NCBI GenBank assembly: GCA_014218235.1
Contig: CM024757.1
Span: 143,481,371-143,545,370 of the forward strand
Length of the DNA stretch: 64,000 nucleotides
Source: Colocasia esculenta
Lineage: Eukaryota; Streptophyta; Magnoliopsida; Alismatales; Araceae
Reading direction: 5' to 3'
Shown: piece after piece, positions 32,400 to 45,019 of the stretch
Numbering within the stretch: the stretch's first letter is position 1
How the letters are laid out: each line of letters opens with the position of its first letter
Notes under the pieces: generated by a model
Databases searched by the model: none
What the model was told of the DNA's origin: nothing
Seen by the model: only the letters and a program-made list of their open reading frames with translations
Program-made: the position numbers and the translations under genes

Positions 32400-35300
32400 G
32401 AACATCATTAAACCCACACTGAAGAGGCAAGCTTGGATTCCGAAAAATTTATTTTCCTATGTGCTTGAACTAGGTGATGTAAAGGGACCCAAATGTACTT
32501 GGGTTCCAAAAGTTTTTCTTTGATTGTATTGCAGGCATGTCATACAGTCAAGAACAACAAGTGGTACCTTGATAGTGGCTGTTCAAGACATATGACAAAA
32601 GACAAAGACAAATTCTGTCAATTGTCTGAAAAGAAAGCTGGTCATGTAACATTCGGTGGCAACAACAAAGGTAAGATTATTGGTTCAGGTACAGTTGGCA
32701 AAAATCTTTCAAATTCAAATAATGATATACTCTTGGTGGAAGGATTAGAGTACAACCTTCTGAGCATAAGCCAACTCTGTGACAAGGGTCAAAAGGTAAT
32801 TTTTTATTCTCTTGGTTGTACAATCTTTAAATTGAATTCAAACTGTGTAAAGTTTTCTAGAAAAAGAATCAATAATGTTTATGTAGTTGACTAGGATGAA
32901 CCTGAAAACACCAATTTATGTCTTACTGCCAATAAAAACGATCTTGCATGTTTATGGCATCGTAGACTAGGTCATGCTAGCTACAACATGTTACATAAAT
33001 TGGTTAAATTCAACATGGTGAAAGGCTTACCTGAAATTTCCTTCAAATAAAACTTTAAAATTTGTGAAGCATGCACACAAGGTAAGCAAACAAGAAAATC
33101 TTTTAAAAGTAGATCTGAAAGTCAATCTACCAAACCTTTTGAACTTATTCATCTGGTTCTATTTGGACCCACAAGAACAAACAGTCTAAATGGAAAAAAA
33201 GGTTTGGATATGTTCTTGTTGATGATTTTTCAAGATTTACTTGGGTTTTCTTCCTTGCTTACAAGAGTGATACCTTCATAGAATTTCATGATTTCTACAA
33301 GAAAATTCTTCAGGAAGGAAAGTTTAAAATAATTTCAATCATGTCTGATCATAGAGTTGAGTTTGAAAATACTGACTTTGAAAAACTTTGCAGGGAAGAA
33401 GGAATTTCCCACAGATTTTCATCACCTAGGACTCCTGAACATAACGGAGTTGTAGAGAGAAGGAACCGAACACTTGTTGAAATGGCAAGGACCATGCTGA
33501 TTGAGAGTGGACTGCCTAGAAAATTCTGGGCAGAGACAATAAATACCTCGTACTATATTATAAATCGTGCAATGGTAAGGCCTCTTAGCAAAGAGACTCC
33601 TTATGAACTTTTGAAAGGTAAGAAACCTTCCATTGCTCACTTCAAAGTGTTTGGTGCAAAATGTTTCATCTTGAATAACAATAAAAATGATTTGGATAAA
33701 TTTGAACCTAAAAGTGAATTGGGGATCTTTCTTAGTTACTCTGACCATTCAAGAGCATATAGAGTGTTTAATGTGAAAGATCAAATTGTTGAAGAATCTT
33801 CTCAAATTACATTTGATGAACTTAATGATGGCTTGTGCAGGGAAAAAGAAGATGGAGATTTTCTGGAAAAACAAGAAGCACAAGAGTAGGAAGGAAAGGA
33901 ATCTGTAGCAAGTAAAATTCAAGATGATAGAAATGGGCAAGTGACAGCAGATGCAAATAAGAACAGAGATCAGCTGAACATCAGAATGTTAAGAGATCAT
34001 TCTTAGGAAAGTATCATTGGTAATCTACTTGATCCACCTAGGACTAGATCTCATTTTAAAATCATTTTAGAACTTGATCAAATGGCACTTGTTTCATAAA
34101 TTGAACCTAAAAACATTGAAGATGCCTTAAAAGATGCTTTCTGGATTAATGTCATGCAAGAAGAATTGAATCAGTTTGAAAGAAATAAAGTTTGGCATTT
34201 GGTTCCAATACCTTCTTCCCAAAGTGTCATTGGAACTAAATGGGTGTTCAAAAATAAAACAAGTGAAGAAGGCAAAATAATCAGAAATAAAGTTAGGCTT
34301 GTAGCAAAAGGTTATAATCAAGAAATTGGAATTGACTTTGAAGAATCTTTTGCTCCAGTAGCTAGGCTTGAAGCAATTAGAATTTTTCTTTCATTTGCAT
34401 GTGCTCACTATATCAAACTTCAACAACTGGATGTTAAGAGTGCTTTCTTGAATGGCTTAATAAAAGAGGAAGTTTATGTTGAACAACCCCCTAGATTTGA
34501 ATGTACTGAATTTCCTAACCATGTTTTTAAGCTTGACAAAGCTCTTTATGGATTATGGCAAGCTCCTAGGGTTTGGTATGATCGGTTGAGCTTATTCCTT
34601 ACTGGTAAAGGGTACTCAAGAGGTAAGGTAGATAAAACCATTTCACAAAAGTGCAAGGAAATGATATCTTGGTGGTCCAAATTTATGTTGATGACATTAT
34701 ATTTGGATCAACAAAATCCTCACTGTGTAAGGAATTTGCTGATTTGATGACTAGTGAATTTGAAATGATCCTAATGGGAGAACTAAAATTTTTCCTTGGA
34801 TTGTAGGTTGTTCAAACAAAGGAAGGAACCTTCATCAATCAGTCAAAGTATATACAAGATCTGCAAAAGAAATACAAAATGAAAAATACCAAAGTCATGG
34901 CAACACCAATAAGCACAATTGTGAGTTTGGATGCTGATTTGAAAGGTAACTTGGTATATCCAAAGACCTATAGAGGTATGATCGGATCCTTGCTTTATTT
35001 GATAGCATCTAGACCTGATATACAATTCTCTGTGTGTATGTGTGCTAGATTTCAGGCTAGTCCTAGAGAATCCCACATGAGTGCTGCAAAAAGAATTTTC
35101 AGATATCTTGCAGGAACTCATGAATTGGGATTGTGGTATCCTGCATCTAGTGAATATAACTTGATATCTTATTTAAATGCGGATTATGCTGGTTGTAAAT
35201 TGGACAGAAAGAGCACTAGTGGTCATTGCCAATTTTTGAAAGGGTGTTTAGTCTCTTGGGCTTCCAAGAAACAACACTCGGTTGCTCTCTCTACTGCAGA

Positions 35301-35631
35301 GGCAGAATATGTTGCTGCATGGAGTTGTGGCACCCAAGTGTTATGGATTAAACATCAACTCCAAGACTACCAAGTAGATCTTAGATGTGTGCCAATTATG
35401 TGTGATAACACTAGTGCAATAAATTTGGACAAAAATCTAATCCAGCATTCTAGGACTAAGCACATAGAAATTAGACATCATTTTTTAAGAGATGAAGTCA
35501 GAAAAAATTCATTTGAATTACATTTCATTAGAACAACAAAACAAATTGCTGATATCTTTACAAAACCATTGTTTAATGAAAGATTTTCATGCTTAAGAAG
35601 AGAACTTGGTATGTGCTTGCTTGACTCATGA
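32400..35631 (+). pseudogene. Sirevirus S Pol (protease, integrase, reverse transcriptase, RNase H)
   Basis: Protease: NKWYLDSGCSRHMTKD near 32560 has the DSG motif. Integrase: LWHRRLGHASYNML and CEACTQGKQ form the zinc site. In the core, the first acidic position reads HLVLFGPTRT (Val at 33156-33158 instead of the usual Asp); the second (MSDHRVEFEN) and the Glu (PEHNGVVERRNRT) are kept. Reverse transcriptase: NKVWHLVPIP, LQQLDVKSAFLNG, and a frameshift near 34670 just before the YVDDIIFGS site. RNase H: DRKSTSGHCQFLKG, STAEAEYVAA, RTKHIEIRHHFLRD; stop at 35629. Other lesions: TAG near 32892, TAA near 33048, a shift near 33200, TAG near 34806 at a Gln position. Not functional. Confidence 0.9.
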
Positions 35632-37513
35632 CTGATTGTTTGAAGAATTGTTTGCAAATGATTGTTTGTATGATTGCTTATCATATGATGTGTTACTGCT
35701 TGTTGTTTGATTGCTTCAATTCAATATTTGGTGTACATGGTGAGGGGAGGATAATTGAGGAATTCAGTATTTGGAAAGATCAGGTTCAGTGTTTCAGTTG
35801 GTCAGTAAAGTTGGAAGAACTGAATTCAGTAAGTGTGCAGTCTATGAAGAATAATTCTTTCAGTTTTCTGAATTTTGGCTTGACATAGGTCGACTCTATT
35901 GGCAAGAGAGTAGACACTATCATCCTTGATATTGAACTTTTGCCATTCTTTCTCTTTCATACTCTTTCATTTCATGTCACAAATAAAATTTTCTTTTTCT
36001 TGCAAATAATTTCCTGCTTCTTACATTGCATTGGCATTCTTGATATATCAATTGGTGATTTGAGGAAAGGCAAGTCAGGCTTATCTGGAATCTTTCACTA
36101 TCCGTGAGTGTATGTCTCTGCCATGTATCGAGAGCCTTTATATGCAATTGTTGAGGGGAGTCATATCCTTTATTAAAACTCTCTTGATGTGTCAACTTTC
36201 ACTTCACTTAATTTTTCATCCATCAATAAACTTCATGTTCATTCTCTTCCTATCTCATAAAGATCCATTTTCTGAGGGGGGGGGTAATTCTACTATGAAA
36301 ATTATAATTTTGGGCAATTTCTCAGGTGGAGTTAAAAAATTTTATATTCTTAAACTCCATTATCTCTGAAAGTAAAAGGACATGGTTTGTGAATTATAAA
36401 CTCCTAAGTTTAATTTTGAAATTCACTAAAAACATCAAAAAGGTTAAATAACAACTTCTGAAAACAATTTATCAAGTGAAAATTACATTTTATCTATTTC
36501 TGAAATTTTCAGGTTTTCTGGTCACTCTGGCTAGACTTTAAAAATCATCCAAGTTGTATTGTTTTAAAAGTCATCTTGAAACAGAAAATATGTTCAAAAA
36601 CCTCCATAGATAAAATTCGTTTGATGACAGAACAATGACTAGGCTCTGAGAAACTACAATTATTGATAAAATTCAGTTGAAGAAATTGTGTGGCATGATG
36701 AGCTAGTTAATTCTATTCAGGGTTGTTTATAATTTTGACTATGCTTACTGAGTAACTGGAGATTCTTGTGTCTAACCAACATGTATCCTCACATGAAATG
36801 TTGCACACAACCCTTGAGACAAGATGATTATCTTACTTGAGTAATCACGAGCTCTGGTGTGTAAAAAGCATGGGCTCTTGCATGAAAATGAAAGGGTAAA
36901 TCTGATTTTTCATCTTGTTTTGAAAAATGCATTTTTTCAATTAAATTGTTCTTCAAAATTCTGAAATATATCGAGATAGAATTTTTGACTCAATGCATCT
37001 TGATTTGTCTTTTATTTTCTATCCAGGGTTAGCATTTTACTTGTATTGAGTAAGAATTAATAAGACTACAATTTTCATCTGAAAGATTCTTTTCTCTCCT
37101 GTCATTTTTTCGTCTGTCTTTCAGTATTTTTAAATGGATAAACTAGATTATATTTATTTTAAACCATTAATTTCACTAAAATGAGAATAAGGTGAGGAAA
37201 GAGCATAATTTTTTTTTAAACTTTCTCAAGATTACCGAAAAATATAGTTAATCTTGGTATTTTTCTCCTTTCTCATATGTTATCCAAACAACTCAGTGAA
37301 TTCTGCTTCATAGAGTCGACACTTCTCTTTCTAGAGTCGACTCTACTTATTTATCACTGTCTTCAGAACACGATACCTTTCATTGTTCCGTAGGGTCTGT
37401 GTATTGCCTAGGGCAGGTCGACTCTTGAAACGTCGCGACCTTTCATAAACTCAACTCAAAAGCCCGTTTTGATCGTTTTGAATCCAACTGTCTCCATCCG
37501 CTTCATCTTCATG
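35632..37513 (+). other. Sirevirus S pol-env spacer
   Basis: AT-rich and mostly non-coding, as in Sireviruses that carry a third gene. Contains a run of nine G at 36276-36284 in TCTGAGGGGGGGGG, a purine tract far from the LTR. GTCGAC words recur near 35888, 37315, 37335 and 37417. It is cut at 37513 by element B and continues at 47702. Confidence 0.7.
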
Positions 37514-40086
37514 TGTAACATCCCTGTCCCCTAGCACTCTCGGCTGTGATCGTGACATGTCGACCCATCGCCTTCTGAAGGTGACGTAGGTGACCGTCGC
37601 GTTCTGAATGAGAATGCGTCGGCTGCCCCTGTCGCGACAGGGCTCTGACAGAAGACTGTTGTTTTGTCTTTTAGCAATCTGGATGGTGGAGACACGTGTC
37701 GTCACGCATTCATGAACGCGACATACTGGTCCGTCGGGATCAGATGTCAACGTTGCATGTATGCCACGTGGTGGCTTTGACTGTCAGGGTCACAGACGTT
37801 TCAGATCGCGACGTAGGTGGGTGTCGCGTTAGCTTTGCTAACGTGACGACCAGGTCCGTCGCGTTCTCATCGCCTGTGTTTAAGTGCCCAAGCCCGAGAG
37901 CAAAAGCCCCATTTCACATGTTCTCTATGTTTTCTCCTCTCTAGCAATCTCCCTTCTGCTTGGTGCTCCATGGGGAGCTTGGAGGGGAGTTGTGGTTGGC
38001 TTGGCTTGGTGAGTATGTGTGTGATTTATTTGTGTGACTTGGGTGCTTAGTATGTTTCTTCTTCTTCTTCTTATTCTTCTCCTTCTCTGTGGTTCTTCCC
38101 CATGGTGTGGATCCTCTCCATCGGCTTGGGAAGGTCGAGCTCAGCTTGTGGACGGTGGCTCTTGGAGCGTTGGAGCTTGGAGGTGGAGGGGTGCTAGCCT
38201 ACGAGAAGGCCCTAATTGGGTGGATCTTCAAATTGAGGTAGGGAACCTAAACCCTCCCCCTAGTTCTACATGCTAGGTTGCCAAACCCCACTTCCAAGCC
38301 TAGAAATCATGCTAGGTATTTTGCATGCTTCAGGTGGTTTTATCGTGGAATGTTGTTCTGTGTGTATGCATGCTTGGTTTGGGTGGTTAGTGTTGAGAGG
38401 TCCATGTTGTTGGTGAGGTTATTTGAGTGTAGGTTGCTCTTCTTGCCATGCATGGGGTTCATGAGGGTGGTTTGGTGTTGATTGAGATGTTTTCCAGCGT
38501 TGCCATGATCCTTTGCCCCTTGTTGTATCATTTAGTGTGGTTTTGGGGTGATGGAGTTGCTCTGTTTGAGCACTCGGCTAAGGTCGCGACGGGCTTCCCA
38601 GTCACGACCTGGTCACGAGGTATCGTCACGTCGCGTTCTCTCTGAACGCGTCCCAGCACCCGTCACATTAGCAAACGTGACGGGGTACTTGTGTGGCGTT
38701 TAGGAGTTCGGGGTTTGGCGGAATGCGACGTCCGCCTCCATCGCGATAGGATCGCGACGGGGTACGTGTCACATTCAGAAGACCCGGGTTTTTTGCAGTG
38801 CCTTAAGCCATAGCATTCTTATCGCGACGGGTCGAAGGGTCACCTTCTAGTTTCTTGTCATGACAGGCAGGATCGTCGCATTCTGATCGCGACGTAGCAT
38901 TGCGTCGCCTCTCTTACCGAGAGGGACTGGCGACAGGTTTTGACATTCCGCTTCCGCTGTGACTTTGTTTTCTTGGCACCTGTTCTATTCTTAGTGCAGT
39001 GCTACTCTAGTCTCTTTTCCCGGTGCTAGGCACTTGAGGTCTTGTCCACGAGATAGGTTGTTACCTTTACCTGGGACCCCCATCCCCGCGCGCCTATTAG
39101 AGGGAGTTCTCTGGCGGCGGGCATGCTCGAGTCACGAACTTGGAGCGGAGGGGAAAATGGTGGGGACAGCGGCGTACAGTCGTTTGTAGAGCTCTCTTAG
39201 CTGGGTCTGGGTCGCCGAGGTAGTTGTGGCGCTCTTTCGGTGCGAACCAGCTAGTCCTTTCTCACTGCCTCACTCTACGTGGTTCCGGAACCATTTAGAG
39301 GGGTCAGGCGTGGGACCACAGTCCGGCCAGACTACGGCATTGAGTTCCGCATCTCACTCCGACGGGAGGTGCTAGACATGGACCGTTGGTCGAGGGTAAG
39401 GCGCGTGGTGCACCTGACCGGCTGACTAGTGTAGCGTTCTGTAGCTAGTGTGTTTGTCCAGGTAGTGTTTAGCTATCTGTGTTACAGCCTTGGGTTTTTT
39501 CTAGTGTCGTGTTTTACATGGGTTTTCGGTCCCGACGTGTAGCCTAGACCAATGACCGTGTAGTTTCTTTCACGCTTCCGCACTTGACTCTATTTAGTAT
39601 AATAGAATTTACTGCTATATTTAATTATTGCATTTAGTTCTATTTGTACTGTTAAAACCAGCGGGAGATTGGTAGTCCCTACTGGGCTTCTTCGTGAAGC
39701 TCATGCCCTCTTTTGCAGGTGAGACTTCACAGCAGTTCCCTCCACGGCAGACTGTGGAGACGGGGCCATAGTAGACGGCGTCCCCAGTGAGCAGTGTTTC
39801 CAGCTTGTGTACTTCACCCTCGGGGTATGCCCCTAAGGGATGTGTTCTTCCCTTTTATTTCAACACTTGTACTTTATCTACTTTGGGACTGTACTAGACT
39901 GTTACTCAGTGTTGGACTGTTTTCCCTCACCTGTCATACATTTTAGTGCGTTTGTTGTTATTTATCTCTATTACATATCTTGTTAGATCGATGCATTAGC
40001 CCTTCCGGGTCTCTAGACCTGTGGGCGGCAGTGCCGATGTTCGGATTCTTGGTGGGAGCCGAGGGTTCGGCACCGGGGCCGTTACA
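37514..40086 (+). repeat. Element B 5' LTR (2573 bp)
   Basis: Starts TGTAACATCCCTG, ends GGGGCCGTTACA. Contains CpG-rich GTCGCG/CGCGAC blocks (37550-37870 and 38575-38960), a CTT-rich run (38054-38085), TTGAG|GTAGGG (38237/38238), and the hairpin plus donor-like site at 39683-39725. Frames such as 38034-38276 lie wholly in the LTR and are not genes. Confidence 0.92.
39683..39725 (+). promoter_or_regulatory. Conserved LTR hairpin followed by CAG|GTGAGA (element B)
   Basis: TGGGCTTC-TTCGT-GAAGCTCA: an 8-bp stem with one G-U pair and a 5-nt loop (39683-39703). After it comes CCCTCTTTTGCAG|GTGAGA, cut at 39718/39719. The 3' LTR repeats it (donor at 47332). Confidence 0.6.
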
Positions 40087-40220
40087 GTGGTATCATAGCA
40101 GGGGTCTATCAGGACTTGTAATGGAAATAAGTAATAACGTAAAGTCCCTTAGGAAGTACAAGTAACACTGCTAGCCGTCGGAGTTTTATCTGCTAACCTA
40201 TTATTGTGGTTGTTTTGCAG
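39719..40220 (+). other. Predicted leader intron of element B (502 nt)
   Basis: Donor CAG|GTGAGA at 39719; branch-point consensus TGCTAAC at 40191-40197; acceptor TTGTTTTGCAG at 40220. The gag ATG begins three bases later (40224). Excision would remove the LTR end and the primer-binding site. Prediction only. Confidence 0.5.
40088..40099 (+). other. Primer-binding site of element B, one mismatch
   Basis: TGGTATCATAGC, one base after the LTR; the usual initiator tRNA-Met complement is TGGTATCAGAGC. Confidence 0.85.
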
Positions 40221-40223
40221 TAC

Positions 40224-41690
40224 ATGTCTCCACGCACTCGTAGGTAGGCTCGTGAGCTGATGGAGCATCAGGAGTTCGAGTCGGACGGGTCGGTTGCAGC
40301 CGAGCACATGTTGATTGATGCTCAGCCCTAGCAGTTCGAGCAGCCTAGGGACCCGTTGCGGTAGGGCGTTCCGTTACCGCAGGGAGGGCCGCAACAGCAG
40401 CAGTAGTGGTTTCCACCCCCACCCCTGCCGACCATCATGGAGCAGTGGTGGAGAGCTATGTTCTAGGGTCCTTGGCAGTACCAGCAGTACACACAATACC
40501 CGCCCGCAGTACCAGTTGTACTAGCAGATGCCGGCAGAAGGTCAGCAGGTCATAGAGATGGCAGCGGAGGAGCAGCCACCACCGACCCCGCAGGCAGCAC
40601 CAGTTCGGCTAGAGGTACCACCAGTGGTACGGCAGCAGAATCCAGTTGCAGCGGTAGCACCTGAGGACCGTACGATGCTTCTGGAGAGGTTTCTTCATCT
40701 CCGGCCTCCGACGTTTTCTAGTGACCATGATCCGGACAGGGCAGAGAGTTGGGTCCATGAGCTCGAGCGCACCTTCGAGACCATGGACTGTGCAGAGCTG
40801 GATCAGGTCAGGTTGGCAGTATATCAGCTGAAGGGGTCTGCCCACGAGTGGTGGAGGGAAGTGAGGCAGACCAGTTTTTAGGGCAGGAGGCTGAACCAGA
40901 TCACTTGGCAGAAGTTCCTAGTGACCTTTCACGGCGAGTTCTTCCCTGACTACGCTTGTCGTGAGAGGAGGGACTAGTTCCACAAGTTGGTGCAGGGAGA
41001 CTCGGCCGTAGCACAGTACCACCAGAGGTTTGTGCAGCTACTTCGATATGTCCCCCACGTGGCCGCTAGTGAGCCGGCTCGTACCGAGCGGTTCATTAGT
41101 GGGCTATGCTCGGAGTTGAGGTGGGCCTTGGCTGGTCACCTCTGTGACTCCTTGACGGTAACAGTGGCGAGAGCCACCACCTTGGAGCGGGAGTGTCGGT
41201 TTTAGCCACAGCAGAGTGGAGGCTCAGGGAGGTCTTCTCCATACCAGCACCCCTCAGGCAGTCGAGGGAGTGTTTCCTCTTCTTCTTCTTCGAAGACAGG
41301 CGGTGCTGGCCTAACCTCGAAGTTGAAGAAGTTGTTCACTCGTGGAGGCAGCCACAGTAGCAGTGATGTCAGCCAGAGCAGCTAGTGGAGTAGTCCATAC
41401 AGCAGGGAGCAGAGCAGGGCCAGCAGGGCACGGGTTGTTTCCACTGCAGGCAGTCGGGTCACTACAGGCGAGAGTGTTCGTTGTTGAGGCAGCAGTAGCA
41501 GCAGGCACCTCAGGCACAGTTTCCTCCACCCCAGTCGGCGTAGCGCCAACAGCAGCACCAGGGTCAGTTTCAACAGCAGCAGCAGCGCTAGCAGCAGCAG
41601 CCTCAACGAGGACGTGGATGTGGTCGGGTGATGAACATCACCAGAGAGGAGGCGGGGGCCTCTAATCTGGTCGTCGGTACGGTTCCTATC
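40224..41690 (+). pseudogene. Element B Gag
   Basis: ATG at 40224 (MSPRTRR). The N-terminal 100 codons are Gln/Pro-rich and contain TAG at 40245, 40329, 40362, 40404 and 40464 in one frame. After a one-base shift the frame of 40522-41205 carries the capsid domain (RAESWVHELERTFETMDC; YQLKGSAHEWWREV) with TAG at 40522, 40879, 40975 and 41203. A Ser-rich linker leads to one zinc knuckle, CFHCRQSGHYRREC (41436-41477), in another frame, followed by a Gln-rich tail (41480-41640). Every TAG I could place falls where Gln is expected. Start chosen because an acceptor-like AG lies three bases upstream, as in A, D and E. Confidence 0.85.
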
Positions 41691-43465
41691 CTTGGTAGGG
41701 CTGCTAGAGTTTTGATTGATCTGGGTGCCACACTGTTTTGCTTCTGAGGAGTTCTTTTCTACTTTGTTTGAGTTTGCTCTGGAGCGGGCCTGTGACCTAG
41801 CTTTTGAGCTACCGGCGAGTGACTTTATGCGTACTCTGGGCTACCTAGAGGGTGTCACCATCGAGGTATAGGGCCACCAGCTACCAGCCAGTCTATTTTC
41901 CTTGCAGCTCCATGACTTTGATGCCATCCTTGGCATGGACTGGTTAGAGGCACACTCTGCACTGGTGGATTGTCAGCGGAAGACCGTGAGGTTTGAGCTA
42001 CCTGGAGCAACTGTGCTTTGCTTCCGAGGTACCCGGTCTACCCGCCGACCCTTTGTCTCTTTTTGTAGAGCTCGGCGTATTATCTGAGACGGTGGTGTTG
42101 CTTTCTTGGCTTCTGTGTGTGTCTCGGATTCTGGGGAGATATCTATTTCAGATGTGCCTGTTGTCTGCGAGTTTGCCGACATGTTTTCGGAGGATCTACC
42201 TAGCTTGCCGTCGGAGCGGGAGGTAGATTTCTCCATTGAGTTGCTTCCGGGGATGATGCCTGCATCCAAGGCACCATACCGGATGGTGCCGGCGAAGCTG
42301 TGAGAGTTGAAGCGACAACTAGAGGAGTTGCTTGCGCTGGGCTTCATTCGTCCTAGCCGTTTTCTGTGGGGAGCGCCTGTTTTGTTTGTGAGAAAGAAAG
42401 ATGGCAGCCTCGGGATGTGTATTGATTATCGATAGCTGAATCAGGTGACCGTGAAGAACAAGTACCCTTTGCCCAAGATCGATGACTTGTTCGACCAGTT
42501 GCAGTCAGCTTCAGTGTTCTAGAAGATCGACTTGAGGTTGGGCATACTACCAGTGGCGGATCCGCGAGTCAGACATCGCCAGATCAGCTTTTCGTACTTG
42601 CTACGGCCACTTCGAGTTTGTCGTGATGCCTTTTGGGCTCACGAATGCACCTACAGTGTTCATGGAGCTGATGCACAATGTGTTTCGAGTGTACTTGGAC
42701 AGGTTCGTGGTGGTGTTCGTCGACGACATCCTGAAGTACTCAGCGACGGCAGAGGAGCACGAGGTTCACTTGAGGCTGGTGTTGCAGACTTTGAGGAGTC
42801 ACCAACTTTATGCCAAATTCAGAAAGTGTGAATTTTGGCTAAAGGAGGTGCAGTTCCTCGGTCACGTTGTTTCTGGTGCAGGTGTGGCAGTGGATCCCTC
42901 CAAGGTTGAGGCCGTGGTTTCGTTGGGCCAGCCCACTTCAGTTACAGAAGTGCGTAGTTTTCTGGGGCTGGCAGGCTACTACAAGAGGTTCGTGTAGGAC
43001 TTCGCCAGAGTTGCAGAGCCTTTGACCCGGTTAACCAGGTGGGAGACCAGGTTTGTGTGGACAGCAGAGTGTGAGCGCAGTTTTCAGGAGCTAAAGAGCC
43101 GGCTGACTTCAGCTCCGATCCTTATTGTACCTTCTAGCAGCGGCGGCTTTGTTGTCTACACAGACGCTGCAGGGACTGGTCTAGAAGCTGTGCTGATGCA
43201 GCACGGCCGAGTAGTTGCTTATGCTTCTCGTCAACTGAAGAAGCATGAGCAGCACTACCCGACACACAACTTGGAGCTTGCAGCAGCCGTGTTCACCTTG
43301 AGGTTGTGGAGGCACTACTTGTACGGCGAGGTGTTTGAGGTTTTCACGGATCACCGAAGCTTACAGTACGTCTTCACACAGAGAGGTCTGAACCTCAGGC
43401 AGCGCAGGTGGCTCGAGTACTTAAGGACTACGACTTACCCTTTCCTATCACCCGGGAAAGGCTAA
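41691..43465 (+). pseudogene. Element B protease, reverse transcriptase and RNase H
   Basis: Protease: ARVLIDLGAT near 41704 has DLG instead of the catalytic DTG/DSG, and a stop follows. DAILGMDWLEAHSALVDC near 41925 is the usual C-terminal protease motif. Reverse transcriptase: WGAPVLFVRKKDGS, CIDYR then TAG (42433), NKYPLPKIDDLFDQLQ, TAG near 42520, a frameshift near 42540, VMPFGLTNAPTVFMELM, and catalytic FVDDILKYS near 42718. TAG also at 42995 and TGA near 42301. RNase H: VVYTDAAGTGLEAVLMQ, HNLELAAAVFTLRLW and TDHRSLQYVF. The normal chromovirus order is kept, but nothing here can be expressed in one piece. Confidence 0.88.
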
Positions 43466-45019
43466 TGTCGTAGCAAACTCTTTGAGTAGGAGAGCCCACT
43501 TGAGTTTTTTGTTGGTTAGACACTAGAGACTCATGGAGGATGCCACTCAGGGCATGTTCACGCCATCGAGCCTCAGGGAGAGGGCAGTGTTGGCCAGCAT
43601 GACAGTTCGCCCTATGATATATCAGTAGGTGATCGAGGCACAGAGTGCAGACGCAGACTTGGTAGACGTGTTACAGTGCCCGAGGTGGTGCTAGACGAGG
43701 ACAGTGAGGTTCGGTTCCGAGATAGACTCTACATTCCAGAGGAAATCAGGGAGGAGGTACTGGCTGAGGCACACAGGTCACGATACTCTATTCATCCGGG
43801 CTCCACCAAGATGTACCATGACTTGAGGGCACTCTTTTGATGGCTCGGGATGAAGAGAGATATCGCTGAGTTTGTTTTTTTCTGCCTTACCTGTCAGCAG
43901 GTGAAGGCAGAGCACCAGCGTTCTGGTGGTGAGTTGCAGTCGCTTCCCATTCCCATGTGGAAGTGGGAGCACATCACCATGGACTTTGTTTCTGGCTTAC
44001 CTCGCACTTCATAGGGGCACGACAGGGTTTGGGTCATCGTCGACAGGCTGACAAAGATAGCTCACTTCCTACCAGTCAGAGCAGTGTGGTCAGTGGATAG
44101 ACTGGCTCGGTTGTTTGTGGACAGAGTGGTGCCTTTGCACTGAACCCCGGTCTCTATTGTCTCAGATAGAGATCCGAGGTTCACTTCTCATTTCTGGCGC
44201 AACTTTCAGCGTGCACTTGGCACCGAGTTGAGGTTGCATTTAGCCTACCACCCACAGACAGATGGGCAGTTGGAGAGGACCATACAGACCCTCGAGGACT
44301 TGTTGAGAGCATGTTGCCAAGACTGGGGCGGCACGTGGGAGTCGCACCTTCCTATGATGGAGTTTTCGTATAATAATAGCTTTCACTCCAGCATCGGGAT
44401 GGAGCCCTATGAGGCTCTGTATGGTCGACCGTGCAGGACACTGTTGCACTGGCATGAGGTTGGCGAGAGGCAGTTGCTGGGTTCAAAGTTGGTGCAGCAG
44501 TGCGCAGACACCATGAGGTTGATCAGACAGAGGTTGTAGACAGTGCAGAGCAGACAGAAGGGCTACGCCGACGTCCGCAAAAGGCCACTTCAGTTCGAGG
44601 CCGGTGATAGTGTGTTCCTTCGGATCTCGCCCACCAAGGGCATTCTCAGGTTTTGGAAGAGGGGCAAGCTCAGCCCGAGGTTTGTTGGCCCCTTTCCCAT
44701 CCTGGAGCGGGTTGGTGAGGTCGCTTACCGATTGGCTCTTTCGTCTGAGTTGGCAGGTGTCCACGACGTCTTCCACGTGTCGCAGCTGAGGAAGTACATG
44801 CCAGATCCTTCGCATGTACTCGACTACTCACAGCTAGAGGTCGCTCTAGACCTGTCTGTGCCAGAGTACCCAGTCAGCGTGCTGGACCGCAGGGTACAGC
44901 AGCTTCACAGGAGGCAAATTCCGCTCGTCAAGGTGGTTTGGGAGCACCGCGCCGGGGGCGAGGCCACTTGGGAGTGTGAGGACGAGATGCAGGAACAGTT
45001 CCCTTACTTGTTCGAGTGA
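43466..45019 (+). pseudogene. Element B integrase with chromodomain-like end
   Basis: RNase H-integrase linker with TAG near 43524 and 43626. The zinc-site Cys pair is in CLTCQQVKAEHQ near 43891. Catalytic triad: D in ITMDFVSGLP, D in IVSDRDPRFTSHFW, E in TDGQLERTIQTLED. TAG near 44012 and at 44537; TGA near 44142. After 44543 the frame is open to the natural stop: KLSPRFVGPFPILERVGEVA, VFHVSQLRKYMPDPSH, then SVLDRRVQQLHRRQ and VKVVWEHRAGGEATWECE, the chromodomain-like segment, ending FPYLFE. Confidence 0.9.

Noticed and set aside
36271..36286. G-rich run in the Sirevirus pol-env spacer as an internal polypurine tract
   Set aside because: Only a homopolymer of nine G. No second copy of this region is in view to test conservation, so I left it as a note in the spacer entry.
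38034..38645. Hydrophobic short frames that look like small membrane proteins, with counterparts at 45627-46110
   Set aside because: They lie entirely within the B LTRs and have no coding conservation signature visible to me.
40224..45019. Use of TAG as a sense codon (suppression or recoding) in element B
   Set aside because: The same elements also have frameshifts, TGA stops and lost catalytic residues, and reciprocal CAG/TAG differences between the Sirevirus copies point to decay.
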